From positions 186,001 through 250,000 of the forward strand of contig NZ_LXYE02000001.1 of assembly GCF_001659685.2 (NCBI RefSeq): a stretch of 64,000 nt of DNA, read 5' to 3'. The translations under genes were made by a program, and so were the position numbers. Position 1 is the first letter of the stretch. The number at the start of each line of letters is the position of its first letter. Shown piece after piece: positions 54,127 through 62,339 of the stretch. The DNA comes from Labilibacter marinus. GTDB taxonomy: Bacteria; Bacteroidota; Bacteroidia; Bacteroidales; Marinilabiliaceae. The notes beneath the pieces were generated by a model. The model ran no database searches, had not been told where the DNA came from, and was given only the letters and a program-made list of their open reading frames with translations.

Positions 54127-54702
54127 TTAAATTATTCCACAAATCTTTAAAAAGTTTTTTACCATCAACATACCATCTTCACCAGATACCTCTGGATGTG
54201 ATTGAAAACCATAAATAGGTTTTTTAACATGTTTAATAATTTCTGTTGTACAGGTATCAGATGTTCCAATGCATATAAAAGTATCTGGTAATTCCGACAC
54301 GTAAAAGGAATGTCTTTTAACCAAAGATACTTCTGTTTTATTTAAGCCTTCAAAAATAGGATCTTCAGGTTTTGTAATGGTAATTATTTCTTTTTTACCA
54401 TGATATTCAGGTAACTTTTTAATTCGTCCTCTATGAGCAACGGCTATAATTTCATGGCCAAGACAAAAACCCAGTACCGGAACATTAAAGTTGAGCATAG
54501 CTACAAAGTTAGTGGTCAGATTTAAGGGTTCATAAGGGTTACCTTTACCGCCAGATAAGATGATACCTTTTATTTTTGTTTTTGCGGATAAGGTGATCGG
54601 TTGGTTATGATCAAAAAAAACGTAATCAAAATTCTCTTCCGATAAATATTGACGTTTAAATTTTTTAATGAAAGCACTTTGGTTATCAATAACTAGTAGC
54701 AT
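54127..54702 (-). CDS. Class I glutamine amidotransferase
   Basis: A 191-aa stand-alone GATase domain of the GuaA/TrpG type: KGIILSGGKGNPYEP, catalytic Cys in VPVLGFCLGHEIIAVAHRGR, and the His/Glu pair in YGFQSHPEVSGEDG. It hydrolyses glutamine and passes ammonia to a partner synthase. No partner such as GMP synthetase or anthranilate synthase is linked; the nearest possible acceptors are the ATP-grasp enzymes of the region (RimB-RimK, Ddl-like). It is co-transcribed with a small acidic protein (23 bp) and CorA (9 bp). Confidence 0.88.
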   Translation of the reverse strand: MLLVIDNQSAFIKKFKRQYLSEENFDYVFFDHNQPITLSAKTKIKGIILSGGKGNPYEPLNLTTNFVAMLNFNVPVLGFCLGHEIIAVAHRGRIKKLPEYHGKKEIITITKPEDPIFEGLNKTEVSLVKRHSFYVSELPDTFICIGTSDTCTTEIIKHVKKPIYGFQSHPEVSGEDGMLMVKNFLKICGII

Positions 54703-54725
54703 TGTATGAAATTTTTTATCAGTAT

Positions 54726-55058
54726 TTAATCTTCCGAATATACAAGATAGTCATTATCTGCATGTTTATCAGTGTAAGCTATTTTCTTGTTCGATTTTAA
54801 GGAGTAATCATCGTTAAAATCGTCATCATCATCCATAATTTCACAGGCCAGTTCTTTTGACATTCGAATCATGTAAATAATTGTATCTGTTTCAAATCTT
54901 AATGCAGAAATGCGTTGTCCTTGCGCGTCTTTATAAGTAATTAGCTCTTCATGGTAGCCATCGCTATACATGAGTTTTAACTGTTCTTTTAAATCAATAG
55001 GTAGTTTATTATAATCTATAATAGATTTTTTTTTGGAGCGTTGAATGGTGGATTTCAT
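54726..55058 (-). CDS. Hypothetical small acidic protein
   Basis: A 110-aa cytoplasmic protein. The N-terminus is basic (MKSTIQRSKKKSIIDYNKLP), the middle may be a small beta-fold (EELITYKDAQGQRISALRFE, TDTIIYMIRM), and the C-terminus is an acidic tail (ACEIMDDDDDFNDDYSLKSN). No known domain. It lies between the GNAT-nitrilase and amidotransferase genes, so it is probably part of the same operon and a candidate regulator or adaptor of those enzymes. Confidence 0.75.
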   Translation of the reverse strand: MKSTIQRSKKKSIIDYNKLPIDLKEQLKLMYSDGYHEELITYKDAQGQRISALRFETDTIIYMIRMSKELACEIMDDDDDFNDDYSLKSNKKIAYTDKHADNDYLVYSED

Positions 55059-55120
55059 GATTTATCAATTAAGTAATATTTAAGTGATCAATTTAGATAG
55101 TCTGTAGTGTCTGTTAGAGA

Positions 55121-56656
55121 CTATTTACATTTATTATTTCGCATTAGCTTATAGATATCCTTTCTTCTATCTGCCATGTTCATTACACTTCCATGATTTC
55201 TAAGTTCTCGGAGTAAATCCAAATCAACATCAGCAATTAATATCATTTCGGTATTGGGCGTTGCTTCTGCTTTAATGCCATTGGTAGGAAATTGAAAATC
55301 GCAGGGAGTAAATACCATGGACTGTGCATATTGTATGTCCATATTATGTACCTTAGGTAAATTACCTACGCTCCCTGCGATAACCACGTAACACTCATTT
55401 TCAATGGCTCTAGCTTGAGCACAATTTCGTACACGAGAATAACCATTTTGCGTATCCGTTAAAAATGGTACAAATAGCATTTCCATTCCATCATCGGCTA
55501 ATAATCTTGATAGTTCTGGGAATTCCGCATCATAGCAAATCAGTACGCCTATTTTGCCACAATCTGTGTCAAAGGTTTTTAAATTTGTACCCCCCTGCAA
55601 AGCCCATACTTTTCTTTCGTCAGGTGTTACATGAAGCTTTTCAAACCTCTCGATACTACCATCTCTTTTGCATAAATACCCTACATTATATAAGCTATTG
55701 TTAACCAACTCGGGCATGCTTCCAGTAATAATGTTAATATTGTAGCCAATGGCTAATTCTGACATGGCTTGTGTAATCTCTTCAGTATGTTTGGCAAGTT
55801 CTCTAATTGCTTCGGGCTCACTTAAGTGATTGTATTCCGCCATTAATGGAGCGTTAAAAAACTCTGGGAATAATGCAAAGTCGCTTTTATAACCACTTAA
55901 TGCATCGATAAAATATTCTGCTTGTTGCAATAATTCTTTTAAGTTGTTATATGGGCGCATTTGCCATTGAATAACTCCAAGGCGCACTATTTTTTTTATT
56001 GTTTCCGCTTTGGTTTGTGGTTTCTCGTAAAAAATATTGTCCCACCTTAATAATACCGCATATTCCTCCGACTCAACATCTCCTTTTAAATAATTTTTTA
56101 AAATCCGTATGGGATGAAAGTCGTTTGACATTTGAAAGTTTAACACGGGGTCGTGTATCTCTTTATCTTTAACCTTCTCAATGTATTGACGTGGCGAAAT
56201 TTCTTTAGAATACTTATGGTAATTGGGTATTCTTCCCCCAAACAATATTCCTTTAAGGTTAAATCTTTCGCAAAGCTCTTTACGATAATCATATAATCTT
56301 CTTCCTAACCTAAGGCCTCTAAACTCAGGTTTTACAAAAACATCAATACCATAAATTACATCTCCATCGTTAGTGTGGGTGTCAAATGTATAGTTGCTTG
56401 TTATGTCACTATAGGTATGATAATCATCCAACTCCAGCGTACTAACTATAATGGATAAGGCGCAACCTGCAATTTCATTATTTACTTTAATAACAACCTG
56501 ACCTTCGGGAAAAATATCAATTAATTTTTCTATTTTATCCATGGCCCAATAAGCGTTATCTAAGGCATGATAAGAACTAATCATCACTTCTTTTAGTTCT
56601 GAATAATCCTTAATATTTAAATAACTAAGCTCAATATTGCTAATTTCTTTTTTCAT
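55121..56656 (-). CDS. GNAT acetyltransferase fused to carbon-nitrogen hydrolase (nitrilase superfamily)
   Basis: A 511-aa bifunctional protein. Residues ~8-205 are a GNAT-type domain (LKEVMISSYHALDNAYWAMD, VIYGIDVFVKPEFRGLRLGR, RLYDYRKELCERFNLKGI with the acetyl-CoA loop). Residues ~220-505 are a nitrilase-fold amidohydrolase with an intact Glu-Lys-Cys triad: Glu in DFALFPEFFNAPL, Lys in IERFEKLHVTPDERKV, Cys in IGVLICYDAEFPEL. This fusion is a known family, but substrates are mostly undefined; it may acylate and de-amidate the same small amide. It heads the operon with a small protein, amidotransferase and CorA, and is divergent from the first MscS gene. Confidence 0.93.
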   Translation of the reverse strand: MKKEISNIELSYLNIKDYSELKEVMISSYHALDNAYWAMDKIEKLIDIFPEGQVVIKVNNEIAGCALSIIVSTLELDDYHTYSDITSNYTFDTHTNDGDVIYGIDVFVKPEFRGLRLGRRLYDYRKELCERFNLKGILFGGRIPNYHKYSKEISPRQYIEKVKDKEIHDPVLNFQMSNDFHPIRILKNYLKGDVESEEYAVLLRWDNIFYEKPQTKAETIKKIVRLGVIQWQMRPYNNLKELLQQAEYFIDALSGYKSDFALFPEFFNAPLMAEYNHLSEPEAIRELAKHTEEITQAMSELAIGYNINIITGSMPELVNNSLYNVGYLCKRDGSIERFEKLHVTPDERKVWALQGGTNLKTFDTDCGKIGVLICYDAEFPELSRLLADDGMEMLFVPFLTDTQNGYSRVRNCAQARAIENECYVVIAGSVGNLPKVHNMDIQYAQSMVFTPCDFQFPTNGIKAEATPNTEMILIADVDLDLLRELRNHGSVMNMADRRKDIYKLMRNNKCK

Positions 56657-56805
56657 ACTGGTTACAGAGAATAATTATATTGTAATGGTTTAGACTCGCA
56701 AATTGAATTTGGTAACATTTAAATTGGTTTATACCTGTGTTTTATTGAACCATTGTTTTGTTATATTGTAACTATAATTAATAATCATTATTAAACCCGA
56801 AGCAT

Positions 56806-57720
56806 ATGTTTGAATTTATTAATAAAGAAATACTTGTAGAGCAACTAGAGAAGGTTCAAAAATGGTTTATTGTTGAGTTGCCTGTTATTATTGTTTTGCT
56901 AATTGCGGTTGTTATAGCTATAAAGCTTACAAAAGTGACCATTAAGCGATTAAAAAAGACCTTGATAAGTCGTGCAGACAGAAACAAATATGTAGATACC
57001 CTGGAGGCCGAAAAAAGAATAAATACCCTGACTGGAATTTTATATGGTAGTATTAAAGTTGTGCTAATTGCTATAGTTATCATGATAATTCTACAAAAAG
57101 TAGGGGTAAACATAGGCCCCATATTAGCCAGTGCAGGAATTATTGGATTAGCGGTTGGTTTTGGGGCGCAGGAATTGGTGAGGGATGTGATTTCTGGATT
57201 TTTTATATTGCTTGAAAATCAGATTAGAACTGGAGACGTAGGAATTATTAATGGAACAGGAGGTTTGGTAGAGAAAATAGAATTACGTACCATCACTTTA
57301 AGAGATTTTGCAGGTGTAGTTCATGTTTTTCAGAATGGTAAAATTAATACATTATCAAACATGACTAAAGAATGGTCGGCTATGGTATTTGATATTGGTG
57401 TTGCGTATAAAGAAGATGTAGATAAAGTGATGGATATTATGCGTGATACGGGAAAGGAGTTGCAAGAGGACGCGGAACTGGGAGGTAAAATAATAGAACC
57501 TATTGAGATACTTGGTTTGGATAAATTTGCAGACAGTGCTTTGGTGATTAAAGCTCGTTTAAAAACTAAACCGATTGCGCAGTGGGAAATTGGTAGGGAA
57601 TATCGCAGAAGACTTAAAGTAGCATTTGATAAGCATAATATTGAAATACCGTTTCCACATACCACTGTATACTGGGGAGAAGAGATTAATCCGCTTAGTT
57701 TAAATATTAATCAAAAGTAA
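56806..57720 (+). CDS. MscS-family mechanosensitive channel (1)
   Basis: A 304-aa inner-membrane channel. It has two N-terminal membrane helices (VELPVIIVLLIAVVIAIKL; GSIKVVLIAIVIMIILQKVG) and the Gly/Ala-rich pore helix GPILASAGIIGLAVGFGAQE, then LVRDVISGFFILLENQIRTG and the beta-domain (GGLVEKIELRTITLRDFAGV). The cytoplasmic cage domain ends FPHTTVYW. It releases solutes on hypo-osmotic shock. The gene is divergent from the GNAT-nitrilase operon and 75 bp upstream of the large ATPase-like gene. Confidence 0.94.
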   Translation: MFEFINKEILVEQLEKVQKWFIVELPVIIVLLIAVVIAIKLTKVTIKRLKKTLISRADRNKYVDTLEAEKRINTLTGILYGSIKVVLIAIVIMIILQKVGVNIGPILASAGIIGLAVGFGAQELVRDVISGFFILLENQIRTGDVGIINGTGGLVEKIELRTITLRDFAGVVHVFQNGKINTLSNMTKEWSAMVFDIGVAYKEDVDKVMDIMRDTGKELQEDAELGGKIIEPIEILGLDKFADSALVIKARLKTKPIAQWEIGREYRRRLKVAFDKHNIEIPFPHTTVYWGEEINPLSLNINQK

Positions 57721-57795
57721 AAGCGATGTTAGATCAACATTATAAGTTTAAAATATAGTTGTAAATTGTATTAATATAACATGGGATAACAGTTT

Positions 57796-60786
57796 ATGAA
57801 CCAGGCGTTTTTATTTGCTATAAACTCAATTGAGTTATTGTTTTCTGAGAAGTTTAAACTTATTTCAGAGAAAAGGAATAGCAACATCGTTCTTGTTGCA
57901 AAAAAAATGCGAGACATTCATTCTACTTACCTTGAAAAAATTAACAAGGATGTAGATCTGGAAAAGTTTGATTCACTTCTGCAAATACATCAAGATTATT
58001 TATATAATATTCAGGAATTTAATGGGGTTTCGTACCTTATAGATGGACATGTTAATTCTAAAAAAGAACTAGGTTTATTTTTTGAGGAGAGAAACAAGCT
58101 ATTTTCTAAACTAGCTGTGTATACTTTAGGTGTAGAAACGAAAATTAATCGTCAGGCTAAAAAAAGTAATCCTTTACATATCCGATTTAATAAAACATTA
58201 AAAAGAGTTAGATATGGTTATTTAAAACTGTTTAACAGAAAAGACCGAAATGTTATAATCAAACGATGGGTTCCATTAAAGTATTATTTGCTTATTGAAA
58301 TGTATTTGGATGTTTTTCCGTTGATATGGAAGTTCCACAAACAATTAATACATCACGAAATAGAATTTCTTAACTATTTAAAGATTGCTTCAACTCAAAT
58401 TAATAATTTATATAAAGTTACGGAAGTAAAAAGCATTGATGAGTTAAAGAAAGCAATTAATGAAGTAATCGAAAAATGCAATTACTGCGAGAATTTGTTA
58501 ATCGATTTTAATCGAAAAAAAGACAAAGATATAAATTCGGTCATAATATCTAAGAGGGAACATATTGATGCAGATTTTGGTATTCTAGGAACTCTGGAAA
58601 AAAAACATTGGAAATATAGTCAGTGGTATACATCGAGAGAGATCAAAAGCGTATCGAAACAGCAAATAGAGCAACTTTCATCTTTGGAGGTATCGTTGTA
58701 TAGTATTTCAGAAGATTGGTGTTTTGATGCCGACTTATGTATGCTAAAAAATAATTCGTTAATAGCTTTACAATCTCGTGTGCTAATTAATAATTTAAAT
58801 AGGATAAATACGATTAGAGAAAAGTTAATAGTCAAAACCAATCGTATAGTTCAAGAATATGAAAGAGTAAATAAACGGTTTAATAAATTTCTCACAGATA
58901 AAGAGTCAATACATAAATATAGCCAACAGATCAGTGATATATTTGCGTCAGAAGAATTATTCATTTCTAAAGTTAATCACTCTCAAACTATTTTATATGC
59001 CATAAATGAAATAGAACAAAGTGTAAAAGTTAAGGTAGATGCTACAAATGACAAGCGGATGATTTCATCTGGGAAGCTTGATTGGGAAAAGATGCAGCTG
59101 TCAAATTTAAATTCTGTATTTTTAAAAGATCTGATCAAATTTGAGATTATTCCTCAGTTTACTTCCTCCATTAATAATCTAAAACAGCTTGTTTCACAAA
59201 AAGTAGCGATGTACGAGAGTGAATTAAGTAATCTTGTTCATATCTCAGAATATAATTTTGAAACCATCACCTCTATTTTAAATAATAATGAGGCTGATAA
59301 AAAGTTAGAGAATGCTTCTGCAATTATTGAGGAGGGAAAAGAGAAGATATTATTTAAGCTAAATGAAATTGCAGAATCCTTAAACGAACTACAAAACAAG
59401 GTTTATAACTCTTTGTATTGTAGTATTGAAAACTTAACAAACGACCTTATTGCATTAACTGAAAATGAAAAGGTTGGGGAATTAAATTTAAGGTTACTTA
59501 AAGCCAAAGCTATATCAAAATCAACCAAAGTAAAGGATAGATTTATAGTTTTAGCGAGTAAGTTATTTCAAAAAAGCCTGGTGCAATGGCAACGGATTCA
59601 AAAACAGGGTTTCAAGTACAGTAAACATCTGGTTAATATCTATTCGCAAGAAGAGGTGCAGGCAAGTATTAACAACGAAATCTCGGTTTTTTTAAGTGAG
59701 ATTGCTAGCACAACGGATAAGTTACCATTTTTATACCAAAGGCTTTTTAAACTTGAACCTGTTGAGGGAGGATATTTATATTTTAAGCGATCTGCAGAAA
59801 TAAACAATCTAAAGCAGGCTTACAATAATTGGTTAAAAGGTAGGTTTGCTAACATTGCTATTACTGCAGAAAAAGGAGCTGGCACAACATCCATTATTAA
59901 TTATGTTTTAAAAGATAGTCAACTGCCATTTACTTGTGTTAACTTTCAAGAATTCAACAATATATATCGTCAAGACGAATTTATCTTTACCCTTTCTGAG
60001 ATAATGGATTTAACACCGTTAAATGAAGTTGAGTTGTTTATCGATGAGCTAAATAATACTAAAGGTATAATTGTTCTTGAAGGACTTCAATATGCTTATT
60101 TAAAAAAGGTGGATGGTTTTGAGACATTAAAGCTACTGTTTGAAATTATATCTAAAACGAATAAAAATATTTTTTGGATATGTACGTGTACTTTACATGC
60201 GTGGAATTATTTAAATAAGGCTATATCTATAGAGGAATACTTTGGTCATGTAATAAGGTTGGGTGAGTTTTCAAATGTAGAGATGGTGGATATCGTCAAG
60301 AAACGTCATCAAGTGAGCGGATATAGCCTTGTTTACTTAAAAAGCAAAGAAGATGTGCTAAATAAAAAGCTGTCTAAACTAAACCAAGAGGAAGTTCAAA
60401 ATTATTTAGAGAAACAATATTTTGAAGTTTTAAATTCTATTGCAAAAGGAAATATTACTATAGCTTTTATTTTTTGGTTACGATCTATTAAACGTATTGA
60501 AAAGAATACTTTGTATATAAATTCTATGAGTGATTTTAATATATCATTTATAAGAGAGTTAAAACAAGATAAACTTTTCTGCTTATATGCTATTCTTTTA
60601 CATGATGGCCTTGATTTAGATGGGTTTTGTAAAGTTATGAGATTTTCACCAGAACAGGGGAGGATGAAGTTATTTCAAATGGTGGATGATGGACTTTTAT
60701 TAGAAATTAGTAAAAGATATGTTATTAACTTATTACTCTATCGCTCTACCATTGATGCCTTAAAGGCAAAAAATATTCTGCATTAA
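57796..60786 (+). CDS. Large protein with degenerate AAA/STAND-like ATPase domain
   Basis: A 996-aa protein of unknown family. Residues 1-~650 are almost entirely charged alpha-helix, with long predicted coiled coils (RINTIREKLIVKTNRIVQEY, EEGKEKILFKLNEIAESLNE). From ~655 a P-loop-like module appears: KGRFANIAITAEKGAGTTSI, where the Walker A lysine is replaced by Thr697 (AEKGAGTTS, 691-699). A Walker-B-like strand GIIVLEGLQ (757-765), sensor strand KNIFWICTCTLHAWNYL and a C-terminal winged-helix-like end (FSPEQGRMKLFQMVDDGLLL) follow. No membrane helix is seen. It is flanked by two MscS genes and probably co-transcribed with both, suggesting a channel-control protein. Confidence 0.85.
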   Translation: MNQAFLFAINSIELLFSEKFKLISEKRNSNIVLVAKKMRDIHSTYLEKINKDVDLEKFDSLLQIHQDYLYNIQEFNGVSYLIDGHVNSKKELGLFFEERNKLFSKLAVYTLGVETKINRQAKKSNPLHIRFNKTLKRVRYGYLKLFNRKDRNVIIKRWVPLKYYLLIEMYLDVFPLIWKFHKQLIHHEIEFLNYLKIASTQINNLYKVTEVKSIDELKKAINEVIEKCNYCENLLIDFNRKKDKDINSVIISKREHIDADFGILGTLEKKHWKYSQWYTSREIKSVSKQQIEQLSSLEVSLYSISEDWCFDADLCMLKNNSLIALQSRVLINNLNRINTIREKLIVKTNRIVQEYERVNKRFNKFLTDKESIHKYSQQISDIFASEELFISKVNHSQTILYAINEIEQSVKVKVDATNDKRMISSGKLDWEKMQLSNLNSVFLKDLIKFEIIPQFTSSINNLKQLVSQKVAMYESELSNLVHISEYNFETITSILNNNEADKKLENASAIIEEGKEKILFKLNEIAESLNELQNKVYNSLYCSIENLTNDLIALTENEKVGELNLRLLKAKAISKSTKVKDRFIVLASKLFQKSLVQWQRIQKQGFKYSKHLVNIYSQEEVQASINNEISVFLSEIASTTDKLPFLYQRLFKLEPVEGGYLYFKRSAEINNLKQAYNNWLKGRFANIAITAEKGAGTTSIINYVLKDSQLPFTCVNFQEFNNIYRQDEFIFTLSEIMDLTPLNEVELFIDELNNTKGIIVLEGLQYAYLKKVDGFETLKLLFEIISKTNKNIFWICTCTLHAWNYLNKAISIEEYFGHVIRLGEFSNVEMVDIVKKRHQVSGYSLVYLKSKEDVLNKKLSKLNQEEVQNYLEKQYFEVLNSIAKGNITIAFIFWLRSIKRIEKNTLYINSMSDFNISFIRELKQDKLFCLYAILLHDGLDLDGFCKVMRFSPEQGRMKLFQMVDDGLLLEISKRYVINLLLYRSTIDALKAKNILH

Positions 60787-60823
60787 CACAGGATAGTAAA
60801 GTTGCACATTTAATCTTGAATCA

Positions 60824-61816
60824 ATGAAAAAAATACTCACATTACTAGTTTCTATTATTTTAATAAGTGGGTTAACTTTTAATACTTATGGCATAGAAGC
60901 AGATAACTCTGCAGATTCATTAAGTACTTCTGTGCAAACTATTGATAGTGTAGTCGTTCCTGTGCGTATCGAAGGAGTAAATGAAACTGTTAAAACATCC
61001 AAATTTCAAGATAAAATTAATGAATTAGGAGCTCCTTCTGTTAATAAGATTATTACAACAGGTAAAATAGTTTGGTCTCTTATTATTATACTAATTGGTT
61101 TTTTAATTTTAAGGTTACTGGATGCTTTATTAAACCGGTTTGGGAGTAAGAGTGTTCAGTATAGAATATTCATAAAACGTATAATACCAATTGTTAAAAT
61201 AATAGGTTGGTCATTTGTTATTTATATTATAATACAAGGAGTAATTCGACCTCCATTGGCAACGGTAATAGCCTTTTTTACATCGGTGGGTGTTGCCGTT
61301 GGTTTTGCGGCTCAAGATTTATTAAAGAATATTTTTGGGGGACTAATGATATTGTTTGATCGCCCTTTTCAAATTGGAGATAAAATTGAAGCTAGTAATT
61401 CATATGGAGAAGTTATAAAAATAGGATTGCGCTCTACTCGAATTGTTACTGCGGATGATTCAGTAGTGACTATACCCAATGCTGAAATGATGAATCATTC
61501 TATTTCAAATTCCAATAGTGGAGAAACTAATTGCCAAGTTGTTGCTGAGTTTTACCTACCCCTAGATATTGATACACAAAAAGTTCGAAGAGTTGCAACG
61601 GAAGCAGCAATGGTTTCAAAATTTATTTATCTTAATAAACCTGTTACAGTCTTGTTTTTTAATGAAATGAAAGACCGTAGAAGTATTATAAAAATGCGAC
61701 TAAAAGCCTACGTTTCTGATATTCAGAATGAGTTTGTTTTTAAAAGTGATATGACTGAAATTACCATAAGAGAATTGATCAAGGAAAAACTAGTTAGCAA
61801 AGAGTATTATAATTAA
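60824..61816 (+). CDS. MscS-family mechanosensitive channel (2)
   Basis: A 330-aa channel with an N-terminal signal or extra membrane segment (MKKILTLLVSIILISGLTF) and a short periplasmic stretch. Helices VWSLIIILIGFLILRLLDAL and IVKIIGWSFVIYIIIQGVI follow, then the pore region LATVIAFFTSVGVAVGFAAQ, LLKNIFGGLMILFDRPFQIG (the glycine-rich pore signature) and the cage domain (VIKIGLRSTRIVTADDSVVT, IPNAEM). It starts 37 bp after the ATPase-like gene. The two channels in this unit are not close copies, so duplication is old. Confidence 0.94.
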   Translation: MKKILTLLVSIILISGLTFNTYGIEADNSADSLSTSVQTIDSVVVPVRIEGVNETVKTSKFQDKINELGAPSVNKIITTGKIVWSLIIILIGFLILRLLDALLNRFGSKSVQYRIFIKRIIPIVKIIGWSFVIYIIIQGVIRPPLATVIAFFTSVGVAVGFAAQDLLKNIFGGLMILFDRPFQIGDKIEASNSYGEVIKIGLRSTRIVTADDSVVTIPNAEMMNHSISNSNSGETNCQVVAEFYLPLDIDTQKVRRVATEAAMVSKFIYLNKPVTVLFFNEMKDRRSIIKMRLKAYVSDIQNEFVFKSDMTEITIRELIKEKLVSKEYYN

Positions 61817-61818
61817 AC

Positions 61819-62211
61819 CTAGATTTCATGTACGTCCAAAAACGTGCGTTGATTAGGAGGAAGTTTCATGGATTGATATATGGATTGTAGTTTATTCCAG
61901 CAAAATGGTTTTTGGATAAAACCATCGAAGCCTCTTGTTTTACAATCATGAATAATAGCGGCATCATATGTTTTGCTTGAGCCTATAACTGGGATGTATC
62001 TATTTACGTATTTAAAATGTTCAATAGCTTCAAGTCCGCTTATGTCAGGCATGTTTATTTCCATTAAAATAAAGCGAAGCATTTTTTCTAATGCTACAGT
62101 AATTCTTAGGCCCTCAAAAACATCCTTTGCTATTAGCGTTTCTCCATTTTCGGATAAAACAAGTTGTGCAATAAGCGCATCGCTTGCATTACTTTCAATA
62201 ATTAGAATCAT
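61819..62211 (-). CDS. Stand-alone receiver-like protein with Glu at the phosphorylation site
   Basis: A 130-aa single-domain protein with the CheY fold (MILIIESNASDALIAQLVLS, GGDG-like turn, then ALEKMLRFILMEINMPDISG). The phospho-acceptor Asp is replaced by Glu51 (LMEINMPDISG, codon GAA), and the first acidic residue pair is Glu-Ser instead of Asp-Asp. The switch Ser/Thr (PVIGSSK) and the conserved Lys101 (GFIQKPFCW) are kept. Glu at this place often mimics a permanently phosphorylated state. It converges on MscS(2) with a 2-bp gap. No kinase is adjacent. It may be a constitutive output or protein-protein adaptor. Confidence 0.85.
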   Translation of the reverse strand: MILIIESNASDALIAQLVLSENGETLIAKDVFEGLRITVALEKMLRFILMEINMPDISGLEAIEHFKYVNRYIPVIGSSKTYDAAIIHDCKTRGFDGFIQKPFCWNKLQSIYQSMKLPPNQRTFLDVHEI

Positions 62212-62299
62212 ATTTTAATGATTAAGAAATTTTTTATGGATCTTATTATCTATGGGGCGACAACTTTCTTTATGTTCAAACGAAGCTAGAATAGTAAAA

Positions 62300-62329
62300 C
62301 ATCCCTTAAATCAGTTGTTTTAAGGGATG
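62300..62329 (-). terminator. Terminator of the Ddl-M20-like gene
   Basis: Perfect 11-bp arms catcccttaaa (62300-62310) and tttaagggatg (62319-62329). On the minus strand it comes 10 bp after the stop codon at 62340 and is followed by tttt. Confidence 0.88.
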
Positions 62330-62339
62330 AGTGAAATAT

